NCBI RefSeq assembly: GCF_020010925.1 | Contig: NZ_JAGJBZ010000003.1 | Coordinates: forward strand, 868,001-932,000 | Direction of reading: 5' to 3' | DNA length: 64,000 nt | DNA from: Streptomyces griseiscabiei | Lineage (GTDB): Bacteria > Actinomycetota > Actinomycetes > Streptomycetales > Streptomycetaceae | Shown: in pieces, positions 1 through 8,822 of the stretch | Layout: each line of letters opens with the position of its first letter | Numbering within the stretch: the first letter of the stretch is position 1 | Translations under genes and position numbers: made by a program | Notes under the pieces: generated by a model | Database searches by the model: none | Seen by the model: only the letters and a program-made list of their open reading frames with translations | Told to the model about the DNA's origin: nothing

Positions 1-1
1 C

Positions 2-706
2 TGGCCGCCGACCCCGGCTCCGGCCCCGATGCCCGCCCAGGCGCCGCCCGCCGCTTCCGTCCCCGAGCCCGCGCCCCCCGTCCTGGCCCCTCCGGAGGAG
101 TCCGCCACCGACGCCTACTCCGCTCCCGAGTGGAAGGTCCTGGAGGAGGACGACGCGCCGAAGCCCGCGCCGGTGCGGGAGTTCGACGCGGTCGCGGAGG
201 CCGTGCTGGACACGGGCGCGGAGGACGACGGCACGGAGTCGCCGTTCGCGGAGTCCATGTCCCGTATCAACGAGGCGGTGAAGCTGGGCCGTATCCAGGA
301 GGCCGCGGAGATGGCCGAGCAGACCGTCGCGCAGGCGACCGCGGCCCTCGGCCCGCAGCACCCCGAGGTCCTGAAGCTCCGCGAACTCACCGCCTACATC
401 GCCTACTTGGCCGGTGACGCCCTGCGCTCCTTCCATCTCTCCCTCGACCTGGCCGGCCTCCGCCACCGGCTGCGCGACCAGCGGGCCGCGTACGGCAACA
501 TCCAGAGCGCGGCGGCGGCCTGGCGCGCGGTCCGCGACCCGCTCCAGGGCCTGCACCTGGGCCGCGACCTGATCGCCGTCTGGACCGACCTGGCCGCCGA
601 CGAGGGCCCCGCCGCCGACGACCTGGGGCAGCTGGAGAAGGCCCGTACCCGCATGACCCGCCTCACCGAACGGGCCCGGGCCCTCGACTCCAGCCCCTAC
701 GCCTGA
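2..706 (+). CDS. TPR-like protein, C-terminal part (5' end outside window)
   Basis: The frame is open to the left edge, so the true start lies upstream; an internal ATG at 29 is not a convincing start. The visible part begins with a Pro/Ala-rich, probably disordered segment of about 70 residues. It then becomes a helical Ala/Leu/Arg-rich region that reads like tetratricopeptide repeats (for example AAEMAEQTVAQATAALGPQH followed by LKLRELTAYIAYLAGD). This suggests a protein-protein interaction scaffold. No catalytic motif is visible in this part and the function is unknown. A strong hairpin follows the stop. Confidence 0.6.
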   Translation, partial: WPPTPAPAPMPAQAPPAASVPEPAPPVLAPPEESATDAYSAPEWKVLEEDDAPKPAPVREFDAVAEAVLDTGAEDDGTESPFAESMSRINEAVKLGRIQEAAEMAEQTVAQATAALGPQHPEVLKLRELTAYIAYLAGDALRSFHLSLDLAGLRHRLRDQRAAYGNIQSAAAAWRAVRDPLQGLHLGRDLIAVWTDLAADEGPAADDLGQLEKARTRMTRLTERARALDSSPYA

Positions 707-716
707 TGCGGCGGGC

Positions 717-750
717 CTGAAGAGCAGGGGGCGCAGCCCCTGCTCTTCAG
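717..750. terminator. Bidirectional hairpin, copy 1 of a Streptomyces intergenic repeat
   Basis: A perfect 14-bp inverted repeat (CTGAAGAGCAGGGG and its complement) surrounds a GCGCAG loop. It lies 10 bases after the stop of the TPR-like gene and upstream of the convergent peptidase stop, so it can end transcription from both sides. It is followed by CAGGGGCGCGGGGAACTGCG, the same tail seen after the hairpin at 8689-8718; the tail at 10318-10347 matches only through GGGGCGCGGGG. Confidence 0.7.
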
Positions 751-780
751 GGGCGCGGGGAACTGCGCGAGAACCCCCAC

Positions 781-815
781 GCACCCGCACCCGCACCCGC
801 ACCCGCACCCGCCCA
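781..815. repeat. Hexamer microsatellite (GCACCC)n
   Basis: About five direct copies of GCACCC run head to tail between the hairpin at 717-750 and the peptidase stop. The two sister copies of the intergenic repeat end with shorter versions of the same hexamer run (near 8757 and 10406). No coding function is apparent. Confidence 0.7.
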
Positions 816-848
816 CGTACAGAGCCTCCGACCCCTTACGCGCCCGCC

Positions 849-1970
<1,122 letters not shown>

Positions 1971-1979
1971 TCAAGGGTG

Positions 1980-2951
1980 CTATTTGGCCAGCGGGGTTCG
2001 CGCCTCGAAGGTGTCGACGACCCCCGCCTCGCTGTCCACCAGCTCCGCCATCCGCCGCCGAGCCGCCCGCGCCGTCCGCAGCGCGTCCCACGTCAGCAGC
2101 GACAGCGCCAGCCACACCAGCGCGAAGCCGGCCCACCGCTCGGGCGGCATGGCCTCACCGAAGTACCAGACACCCAGCAGGAACTGGAACACCGGCGCCA
2201 GATACTGCAGCAGCCCCAGCGTGGACAGCGGCACCCGGATCGCCGCCGCCCCGAAGCAGACCAGCGGCAGCGCGGTCACCAGCCCGGTCGCCGCGAGCAG
2301 CAGCGCGTGTCCGGTGCCCTCCGGCCCGAAGGTGGCGTCCCCGCGCGATCCCAGCCACAGCAGATAGGCCAGCGCGGGCAGGAACTGGATCGCGGTCTCC
2401 GCGGCCAGCGACTCGACCCCGCCCAGATTGACCTTCTTCTTCACCAGCCCGTACGTGGCGAAGGAGAAGGCGAGACAGAGGGAGATCCACGGCGGTCGGC
2501 CGTAACCGACGGTGAGGACGAGGACGGCGGCGAAGCCGACGCCGACCGCGGTCCACTGGACGGGCCGCAGCCGCTCCTTCAGCAGCAGCACACCGATGGC
2601 GATGGTGACGAGCGGGTTGATGAAGTACCCGAGGGAGGCCTCGACCACCTGGTGGGTGTTGACGGCCCAGATGTACACGCCCCAGTTGACGGTGATCACC
2701 GCCGCCGCGACCGTGATCAGGGCGAGCCTGCGCGGCTGTCGCAGCAGCTCACCCGCCCAGGCCCAGCGCCGCAGCACCAGCAGCAGGACGCCGACGACCG
2801 CGAGGGACCAGACCATGCGGTGGGCCAGGATCTCCACCGCGCCGGACGGCTTCAGCAGGGGCCAGAACAGGGGGACGAGCCCCCACATCCCGTACGCGGC
2901 GAACCCGTTCAGCAGTCCTATCCGGTGTTCGCCCCTCGCCTGCGCCGCCAC
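1980..2951 (-). CDS. rarD: EamA/RarD-type membrane transporter
   Basis: 323 aa from the GTG at 2951, which has AAGGAGGGG just upstream. An in-frame start at 3029 would place the N-terminus inside a large hairpin and adds a low-complexity Gly/Arg stretch, so it was not used. The protein has about ten hydrophobic segments and the RarD-like sequences LNGFAAYGMWGLVPLFWPLL, HRMVWSL, NWGVYIWAVN and EASLGYFINPL. RarD proteins are drug/metabolite-superfamily permeases of the inner membrane, and their substrate is not firmly known. The C-terminal 40 residues are hydrophilic. Confidence 0.85.
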   Translation of the reverse strand: MAAQARGEHRIGLLNGFAAYGMWGLVPLFWPLLKPSGAVEILAHRMVWSLAVVGVLLLVLRRWAWAGELLRQPRRLALITVAAAVITVNWGVYIWAVNTHQVVEASLGYFINPLVTIAIGVLLLKERLRPVQWTAVGVGFAAVLVLTVGYGRPPWISLCLAFSFATYGLVKKKVNLGGVESLAAETAIQFLPALAYLLWLGSRGDATFGPEGTGHALLLAATGLVTALPLVCFGAAAIRVPLSTLGLLQYLAPVFQFLLGVWYFGEAMPPERWAGFALVWLALSLLTWDALRTARAARRRMAELVDSEAGVVDTFEARTPLAK

Positions 2952-3013
2952 GGCCCCTCCTTCTCGCCCGGCCGCGCCACCGCGACCCCCAGCCTCCCGA
3001 AGGTAACGCCGAG

Positions 3014-3065
3014 CACCCCCGGCTGTCATGCCCGTATCGGGATACGGTCATGACAGCCGGGGGTG
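3014..3065. terminator. Long hairpin between NmrA-like gene and rarD
   Basis: A perfect 17-bp inverted repeat (CACCCCCGGCTGTCATG and its complement) encloses a second 7-bp stem (CCGTATC/GATACGG) after one mismatch, making a stem of about 24 bp. It sits 33 bases after the stop of the NmrA-like gene and 63 bases before the rarD start on the same strand. It most likely terminates the upstream transcript; a role as a binding site upstream of rarD is also possible. Confidence 0.7.
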
Positions 3066-3097
3066 GGCCGGTCGGGCGGGCCGGTGGGCCCGGACGG

Positions 3098-3952
3098 TCA
3101 GGCCTTCAGGGCCACCGCGATCGAGTCGGAGATCGGCGTGGTGGGGCGGCCGATGAGGCGGGCGAGGTCGCCGGAGGTGACGACCAGCTCGCCCTTCTCG
3201 ACGGACGCGTCCACGCCCGCGAGGATCGCGGCGAACGGCTCGGGGAGCCCGGCGCCGGTGAGGATGCCGACCAGGACCTCGCCGGAGACGGGGTTGTTCG
3301 CTATCTCCTTGCCCGTCTGCCCGCTCAGCTCGGCCGCGTACTCGGCGAAGCTCCAGGCGACGTCGCCGCCCAGCTCGTACGTCTGGTTCTCGTGGCCCTC
3401 GCCGGTCAGTACGGCGACGGCGGCGGCGGCGTAGTCCGCGCGGGCGGCGGAGGAGACCCGGCCCTCGCCGGCGGCGTGGGTCACGGCGTTGAACTGCAGT
3501 ACCGGCGCGAGCTGCTCGGTGTAGTTCTCGTGGTACCAGCCGTTGCGCAGCAGGGCGTACGGCAGGCCGGAGGCGAGCAGCGCCGCCTCCGTGCCCCGGT
3601 GGTCGTCGGCGAGCGCGGCCGTCAGGGTGCCCGGCGCGCTGGTGTAGGCGAGGAGCGCGACCCCGGCCGCCTTGGCGGCGTCGATCACGACCTGGTGCTG
3701 GCCGACCCGGCCCTTGTCGAACTCGGTGCCGGAGATCAGCAGCACCTTGTCGCCGGCGGCGAAGAGGCCGTCGAAGGTCTCGGGGGCGTTGTAGTCGGCG
3801 ACGGCGATCTTCACGCCCCGCGCCGCGAGCCCGGCACCCTTCTCCTCGCTGCGGACGACGGCCGTGATCTGCTCGGCCGGAACCTTCTCCAGCAGTCCTT
3901 CGACGACGAACGTGCCGAGGTGTCCGGTGGCTCCGGTGACGACGATGCTCAT
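3098..3952 (-). CDS. NmrA-like NAD(P)-binding oxidoreductase
   Basis: 284 aa from ATG 3952, which is preceded by GGAGGAG. The N-terminus MSIVVTGATGHLGTFVVEGL is an atypical-SDR Rossmann fold with the GATGHLG dinucleotide loop. Further family-like segments are LLISGTEF, YTSAPG and YALLRNGWYHENY, as in YtfG/QorB quinone oxidoreductases. The probable role is NAD(P)H-dependent reduction of small quinone or aldehyde-like substrates, or redox sensing. It is divergent from an HxlR regulator; this NmrA/HxlR pairing is common and implies regulation by redox or electrophile stress. Confidence 0.85.
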   Translation of the reverse strand: MSIVVTGATGHLGTFVVEGLLEKVPAEQITAVVRSEEKGAGLAARGVKIAVADYNAPETFDGLFAAGDKVLLISGTEFDKGRVGQHQVVIDAAKAAGVALLAYTSAPGTLTAALADDHRGTEAALLASGLPYALLRNGWYHENYTEQLAPVLQFNAVTHAAGEGRVSSAARADYAAAAVAVLTGEGHENQTYELGGDVAWSFAEYAAELSGQTGKEIANNPVSGEVLVGILTGAGLPEPFAAILAGVDASVEKGELVVTSGDLARLIGRPTTPISDSIAVALKA

Positions 3953-4015
3953 GGTGAAACTCCTCCAGGGGGGCGGGTGCACCACTAACCCTAGAAGGTG
4001 CGCTAACTCTTCGAA

Positions 4016-4061
4016 AGTACCCACTTTGAAGTAAGGTACTGGTCTTGAAGTAAGGTACTGG
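4016..4061. promoter_or_regulatory. Probable HxlR operator: inverted plus direct repeat
   Basis: An inverted repeat at 4016-4040 has arms AGTACC-CACTT and AAGTA-AGGTACT. Its right half, TTGAAGTAAGGTACTGG, is repeated exactly at 4045-4061 with a 19-bp period. The second copy ends one base before the ATG at 4063 and carries the only plausible ribosome-binding bases (AAGG at 4052-4055). A protein bound here would cover both divergent promoters and the translation start. The arrangement fits autoregulation by the adjacent HxlR protein, which is inference. Confidence 0.6.
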
Positions 4062-4062
4062 C

Positions 4063-4482
4063 ATGGCCGTGAGCAAGGTGTCCCCGCAACCCGCGAACAA
4101 GCCCGCGAGCAAGCCCGCGAGCAGGTACGACATGGACGGCGAGGGTATGTGCCCCTACCGCCTCGTCCTGGAGCACGTCACCAGCCGCTGGGGCGTTCTC
4201 GTCCTGATCGAGCTGCTGGAGCGGCCGTACCGCTTCAGCGAGCTGCGCCGGGCCATCGGCCGGGTCAGCGAGAAGATGCTCACCCAGACCCTGCAGACCC
4301 TGGAGCGCGACGGCCTCGTCCACCGCGACGCCAAGCCGGTCATCCCGCCCCGCGTGGACTACTCCCTCACCGACCTCGGCCGCGAGGCCGCCGAGCAGGT
4401 GCGCGCCCTGGCCACCTGGACCAAGGACCGCATGGACGCCGTACAGCGGGCGCGGGAGGTGTACGACGAGGCCCGGGCCTGA
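4063..4482 (+). CDS. HxlR family transcriptional regulator
   Basis: 139 aa. After about 25 variable residues with a short Lys-Pro-Ala repeat, the sequence MCPYRLVLEHVTSRWGVLVL and FSELRRAIGRVSEKMLTQTLQTLERDGLV is a typical HxlR winged helix. One Cys lies at the start of the domain (C30), the position used for redox sensing in several family members. An alternative ATG at 4132 would remove the variable N-terminus. It is divergent from the NmrA-like oxidoreductase and probably controls it through the repeats at 4016-4061. Confidence 0.9.
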   Translation: MAVSKVSPQPANKPASKPASRYDMDGEGMCPYRLVLEHVTSRWGVLVLIELLERPYRFSELRRAIGRVSEKMLTQTLQTLERDGLVHRDAKPVIPPRVDYSLTDLGREAAEQVRALATWTKDRMDAVQRAREVYDEARA

Positions 4483-4521
4483 GGCGGCTGCCGCCCCGGA
4501 CCCGGGTCCCGCGCACCGGGG

Positions 4522-5583
4522 TCATCCCACGACGGTCCAGGTGTCCCCGCCCGCCAGCAGCGCCGACAGATCGCCCTTGCCGTGCCGCTCGACGGCGGAG
4601 TCGAGCTGGTCGGACATCTGGGCGTCGTAGACGGGCCGCCGCACGGACCGCAGGACACCGATCGGGGTGTGGTGGAGGGTGTCCGGATCGGCCAGCCGTG
4701 ACAGCGCGAACGCCGTGGTCGGGGATGCGGCGTGCGCGTCGTGGACCAGCACCCGCGACTCGTTCTCCGCCGTCACGGTGACGACCTTCAGATCGCCGGT
4801 CGCCTCGTCCCGTACGACGCCCCGTCCGCGGTCCGCGCCGAACCGGATCTGCTCGCCGTGCTCCAGCCGGATCACGGCCTCCTCGGCCTGCTGCCGGTCC
4901 TTGAGGACCTCGAAGGCGCCGTCGTTGAAGATGTTGCAGTTCTGGTAGATCTCCACCAGTGCCGTGCCGGGGTGGGCGGCGGCCTGCCGCAGCACCTCCG
5001 TCAGATGCTTGCGGTCGGAGTCCACGGTCCGCGCCACGAACGACGCCTCCGCCCCGATCGCCAGCGACACCGGGTTGAAGGGCGCGTCCAGCGACCCCAT
5101 GGGCGTGGACTTGGTGACCTTCCCGACCTCGGAGGTGGGGGAGTACTGCCCCTTCGTCAGGCCGTAGATGCGGTTGTTGAAGAGCAGGATCTTCAGGTTC
5201 ACATTGCGGCGCAGGGCGTGGATCAGATGGTTGCCGCCGATGGACAGCGCGTCCCCGTCACCGGTCACCACCCACACCGACAGGTCGCGGCGGGAGGTGG
5301 CGAGCCCGGTCGCGATCGCCGGCGCCCGCCCGTGGATCGAGTGCATCCCGTAGGTGTCCAGGTAGTACGGGAAGCGGGACGAGCAGCCGATCCCGGAGAC
5401 GAAGACGATGTTCTCCTTCGCCAGCCCCAGCTCCGGCATGAAGCTCTGGACGGCGGCGAGGATCGCGTAGTCACCGCAGCCGGGGCACCAGCGCACCTCC
5501 TGGTCGGACTTGAAGTCCTTCATGGACTGCCGGGCGGCGGCCTTGGGGACCAGCTGCAGCAGCTCGTTGCCGATGTCAGCCAT
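4522..5583 (-). CDS. korB: 2-oxoacid:ferredoxin oxidoreductase, beta subunit
   Basis: 353 aa. It carries the thiamine diphosphate domain: WCPGCGDYAI, GIGCSSRFPYYLD, and GDGDALSIGGNHLIHALRRN followed by NNRIYGLTKGQ. The conserved Cys residues near the N-terminus ligate the 4Fe-4S cluster of this family. With KorA it should oxidise 2-oxoglutarate (or a similar 2-oxoacid) with CoA to the acyl-CoA, reducing ferredoxin. Its ATG overlaps the korA stop (ATGGCTGA), so the two are translationally coupled. It is convergent with the HxlR gene. Confidence 0.93.
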   Translation of the reverse strand: MADIGNELLQLVPKAAARQSMKDFKSDQEVRWCPGCGDYAILAAVQSFMPELGLAKENIVFVSGIGCSSRFPYYLDTYGMHSIHGRAPAIATGLATSRRDLSVWVVTGDGDALSIGGNHLIHALRRNVNLKILLFNNRIYGLTKGQYSPTSEVGKVTKSTPMGSLDAPFNPVSLAIGAEASFVARTVDSDRKHLTEVLRQAAAHPGTALVEIYQNCNIFNDGAFEVLKDRQQAEEAVIRLEHGEQIRFGADRGRGVVRDEATGDLKVVTVTAENESRVLVHDAHAASPTTAFALSRLADPDTLHHTPIGVLRSVRRPVYDAQMSDQLDSAVERHGKGDLSALLAGGDTWTVVG

Positions 5584-7522
5584 CGATGGCCTCCTTGAGA
5601 GCCGTGGCGAGCTGCTCCGCCTTGAACGGCATGCCGTTCACCTGGTTGTAGGAGTGGGCGTCGACCAGGTACTTCGCCCGGATCAGCATGGCGAGCTGGC
5701 CGAGGTTCATCTCGGGGATCACCACCTTGTCGTACCGCGCGAGCACGGCGCCCAGATTCCGCGGGAAGGGGTTGAGATGCCGCAGATGGGCCTGGGCGAT
5801 CGCCTCCCCGGCCGTCCGCAGCCGCCGTACCGCCGCCGTGATCGGCCCGTATGTCGACCCCCAGCCGAGGACCAGGGTCCGGGCGCCGTGCGGATCGTCG
5901 ACCTCGACATCGGGGACGTCGATCCCGTCGATCTTCGCCTGCCGGGTGCGGACCATGAAGTCGTGGTTGGCCGGGTCGTAGGAGATGTTGCCCGTGCCGT
6001 CCTGCTTCTCGATGCCGCCGATCCGGTGTTCGAGGCCGGGGGTGCCCGGGATCGCCCAGGGGCGGGCGAGGGTGCGCGGGTCGCGCTTGTAGGGCCAGAA
6101 GACCTCGGTGCCGTCGTCCAGGGTGTGGTTGGGTCCCTGGGTGAACTGCACGGTCAGGTCCGGGAGTTCGTCGGTCTCGGGGATGCGCCACGGCTCGCTG
6201 CCGTTGGCCAGGTAGCCGTCCGAGAGCAGGAACACGGGGGTGCGGTACGTCAGCGCGATCCGCGCCGCCTCGATGGCCGCGTCGAAACAGTCCGCCGGGG
6301 TGCGCGGCGCGACCACCGGCACCGGCGCCTCGCCGTTGCGGCCGTACATCGCCTGCAGCAGATCCGCCTGCTCGGTCTTGGTGGGCAGCCCGGTGGACGG
6401 CCCGCCGCGCTGGATGTCGACGACGAGCAGCGGCAGTTCGAGCGAGACGGCGAGCCCGATGGTCTCCGACTTCAGCGCCACCCCCGGCCCGGAGGTCGTG
6501 GTCACCGCCAGAGAACCCCCGAACGCGGCCCCCAGCGCAGCCCCGATCCCGGCGATCTCGTCCTCCGCCTGGAAGGTCCGCACACCGAAGTTCTTGTGCC
6601 GGCTCAGCTCGTGCAGGATGTCCGAGGCCGGGGTGATCGGATACGAGCCCAGATAGAGCGGCAGATCGGCCTGCCGGGAGGCCGCGATCAGCCCGTACGA
6701 CAGCGCCAGGTTCCCGGAGATGTTCCGGTAGGTGCCGACGGGGAAGGCCTGGGTCGCCGGGGCGATCTCGTAACTGACCGCGAAGTCCTCGGTCGTCTCG
6801 CCGAAGTTCCACCCGGCGCGGAAGGCGGCGAGGTTGGCGGCGGCGATCTCCGGTTTCTTGGCGAACTTGGCCGCCAGGAACTTCTCGGTCCCCTCGGTCG
6901 GCCGGTGGTACATCCATGACAGCAGGCCGAGCGCGAACATGTTCTTGCTGCGCTCGGCCTCCTTGCGGCTGAGGTCGAACTCCTTCAGCGCCTCGACGGT
7001 CAGCGTGGTCAGCGGCACCGGATGGACGCTGTAGCCGTCCAGCGACCCGTCCTCCAGCGGACTGACCGCGTACCCGACCTTCTGCATCGCCCGTTTGGTG
7101 AACTCGTCCGTGTTGACGATGATCTCCGCGCCGCGCGGCACGTCCGCGATGTTCGCCTTCAGGGCCGCCGGGTTCATCGCGACGAGCACGTTGGGGGCGT
7201 CGCCCGGGGTGAGGATGTCGTGGTCGGCGAAGTGCAGCTGGAAGCTGGAGACACCCGGGAGGGTGCCGGCGGGGGCGCGGATCTCGGCGGGGAAGTTCGG
7301 CAGGGTGGAGAGGTCGTTGCCGAAGGAGGCCGTTTCGGAGGTGAAGCGGTCGCCGGTGAGCTGCATCCCGTCCCCGGAGTCCCCGGCGAAGCGAATGATC
7401 ACCCGATCGAGTCGGCGGACGGCCTTCGTCCCCGCCGGACCGCCCGGGTCGCGCTGTTCTCTCAGTTCTCCCAGAGCGGCTTCGTCGGCCTGCTCCGCTG
7501 GGCTGCTGACCTGGCTGGTCAC
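5576..7522 (-). CDS. korA: 2-oxoacid:ferredoxin oxidoreductase, alpha subunit (gamma-alpha fusion)
   Basis: 648 aa from the GTG at 7522, with GGGAGG nine bases upstream; longer in-frame starts lack this signal. The N-terminal third is the gamma domain (FAGDSGDGMQLTG, ANIADVPRGAEIIVNT). The rest is the alpha pyrimidine-binding domain (GSYPITPASDILHELSRHK, TSGPGVALKSETIGLAVSLE, RGGPSTGLPTKTEQADLLQ). A gamma-alpha fusion is normal for actinobacterial Kor. It is the first gene of a two-gene operon with korB. Confidence 0.93.
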   Translation of the reverse strand: MTSQVSSPAEQADEAALGELREQRDPGGPAGTKAVRRLDRVIIRFAGDSGDGMQLTGDRFTSETASFGNDLSTLPNFPAEIRAPAGTLPGVSSFQLHFADHDILTPGDAPNVLVAMNPAALKANIADVPRGAEIIVNTDEFTKRAMQKVGYAVSPLEDGSLDGYSVHPVPLTTLTVEALKEFDLSRKEAERSKNMFALGLLSWMYHRPTEGTEKFLAAKFAKKPEIAAANLAAFRAGWNFGETTEDFAVSYEIAPATQAFPVGTYRNISGNLALSYGLIAASRQADLPLYLGSYPITPASDILHELSRHKNFGVRTFQAEDEIAGIGAALGAAFGGSLAVTTTSGPGVALKSETIGLAVSLELPLLVVDIQRGGPSTGLPTKTEQADLLQAMYGRNGEAPVPVVAPRTPADCFDAAIEAARIALTYRTPVFLLSDGYLANGSEPWRIPETDELPDLTVQFTQGPNHTLDDGTEVFWPYKRDPRTLARPWAIPGTPGLEHRIGGIEKQDGTGNISYDPANHDFMVRTRQAKIDGIDVPDVEVDDPHGARTLVLGWGSTYGPITAAVRRLRTAGEAIAQAHLRHLNPFPRNLGAVLARYDKVVIPEMNLGQLAMLIRAKYLVDAHSYNQVNGMPFKAEQLATALKEAIDG

Positions 7523-7798
7523 TGAACTGGACCTCCCTTGAGGCGGCTGTCCGGGAACGGCCGACCCATCGGCCCTCCCAGGATCAACCCTACGTCGGCG
7601 GGGGCGGCCTTCCCTGGCGCGTTCGACTGATGGATCCTCTTTTTGGGGCTGCCGGGCACCCTGACTTGTCACGATTTACCCGCCCCTGTCGCTTCCGCTG
7701 AAGACGCGCGGGACGGGCCGGTGGTTCTCGGTCGCCCGTCGGCACCCCGCCTGCCGGTCCGGGCCGACGGCCGACCGGTGCCGACGGCCGACCCCTAT

Positions 7799-7813
7799 CT
7801 GACACAGTGTCAG
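7799..7813. promoter_or_regulatory. Palindrome CTGACAC-A-GTGTCAG
   Basis: A perfect 7-bp inverted repeat with a single central base lies 277 bases upstream of the korA start and 4 bases after the response-regulator stop on the minus strand. Its form (TGACAC-N-GTGTCA) resembles operators of TetR-type repressors. No such regulator is adjacent and there is no T-tract, so its role is open. The remainder of 7523-7817 shows no gene. Confidence 0.4.
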
Positions 7814-7817
7814 ACAG

Positions 7818-8489
7818 TCATGAATTGAGGTAGGTGAGCACCGCAAGCACGCGCCGGTGGTCCCCGTCGCTCGGGGACAGCCCGAGCTTCAGGAAGATAT
7901 TGCTGACGTGCTTCTCGACGGCCCCGTCGCTGACGACCAGCTGACGGGCGATCGCCGAGTTGGTCCGCCCCTCCGCCATCAGCCCGAGCACCTCCCGCTC
8001 GCGCGGGGTGAGCCCCGCGAGGACGTCCTGCTTCCGGCTGCGCCCGAGCAACTGCGCGACCACCTCCGGGTCCAGCGCCGTACCACCGCGCGCCACCCGC
8101 ACCACCGCGTCCACGAACTCCCGGACCTCGGCCACCCGGTCCTTCAGCAGATACCCGACCCCACGACTGGACCCCGCGAGCAGCTCGGTGGCGTACCGCT
8201 CCTCCACGTACTGCGACAGCACGAGCACCCCCAGCTCCGGATGGTGCTTCCGCAGCTCCACGGCGGCCCGTACGCCTTCGTCGGTGTGCGTCGGCGGCAT
8301 CCGGACATCGGCGACGACCACGTCCGGCAGACTCCCCTGCGCCGCGAACTCCGTGATCGTCTTGATCAGGGCGTTCCCGTCCCCGACCCCCGCGACGACG
8401 TCATGCCCCCGATCGGTCAGCAGCCGCGTCAGGCCCTCCCGCAGCAGCACCGAATCCTCGGCGATGACCACCCGCACCCTGTCCTCCAC
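7818..8489 (-). CDS. NarL/LuxR-family response regulator
   Basis: 223 aa from GTG 8489; GTG 8477, with GGAGG five bases upstream, is an equally possible start. The receiver domain has acidic residues E11-D12, phospho-acceptor D61 in VVVADVRMPP and the conserved Lys in GYLLKDRV. The C-terminus is a LuxR-type helix-turn-helix (LTPREREVLGLMAEGRTNSA, AIARQLVVSDGAVEKHVSNI). It lies downstream of two histidine kinase genes on the same strand and is their likely output regulator. The signal is unknown. Confidence 0.92.
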   Translation of the reverse strand: MEDRVRVVIAEDSVLLREGLTRLLTDRGHDVVAGVGDGNALIKTITEFAAQGSLPDVVVADVRMPPTHTDEGVRAAVELRKHHPELGVLVLSQYVEERYATELLAGSSRGVGYLLKDRVAEVREFVDAVVRVARGGTALDPEVVAQLLGRSRKQDVLAGLTPREREVLGLMAEGRTNSAIARQLVVSDGAVEKHVSNIFLKLGLSPSDGDHRRVLAVLTYLNS

Positions 8490-8610
8490 GCCCTGTCCCC
8501 CCACGACACCCGCCCCCACCCCGACCGCACGACAGCCCCCAGCATCCCAGCATCGGAACACCCACGGCCCACACCGACGAGAATCGGCCAACCGTAGGAG
8601 GGGTATGCGG

Positions 8611-8691
8611 CTTGAGGGGTGTGGGTCGAGGGGGAGCGGGTCGAGGGGGTGTGGGCTTGAGGGGAGCGGGCCGAAGGGGGAGCGGGCCGAA
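8611..8691. repeat. G-rich minisatellite, about five 14-17-base units
   Basis: Imperfect tandem units of the form TCGAGGGGGAGCGGG or TTGAGGGGTGTGGG occur between the histidine kinase and response-regulator genes. They run directly into the hairpin at 8689-8718. No gene lies in 8490-8822; the G-rich run and the hairpin account for most of it. Confidence 0.6.
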
Positions 8692-8718
8692 AAGCACGGG
8701 GCGCAGCCCCGGCTTTTC
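8689..8718. repeat. Intergenic hairpin repeat, copy 2
   Basis: Arms GAAAAGC and GCTTTTC enclose a GGGGC-GCA-GCCCC core. The tail CAGGGGCGCGGGGAACTGCG is identical to that of copy 1, and an ACCCGC-rich end follows. It lies after the kinase gene stop at 8823 and before the response-regulator start, so it probably limits read-through between kinase and regulator. Confidence 0.65.
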
Positions 8719-8822
8719 AGGGGCGCGGGGAACTGCGCGAGAACCCCCACCGAACCCGCACCCGCCCACGAACCCAGGCCCCCCACGGCGAAAGGCGCCC
8801 CCCCAGCCCCGCAGGGCGTCGC

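Noticed and set aside
781..815. CRISPR-like short repeats
   Set aside because: The hexamers run without spacers; no array of repeats and unique spacers was seen anywhere in the window.
2155..2556. Arg-rich minus-strand frame inside rarD
   Set aside because: Different frame of a clear membrane protein gene; composition shows no hydrophobic pattern of its own.
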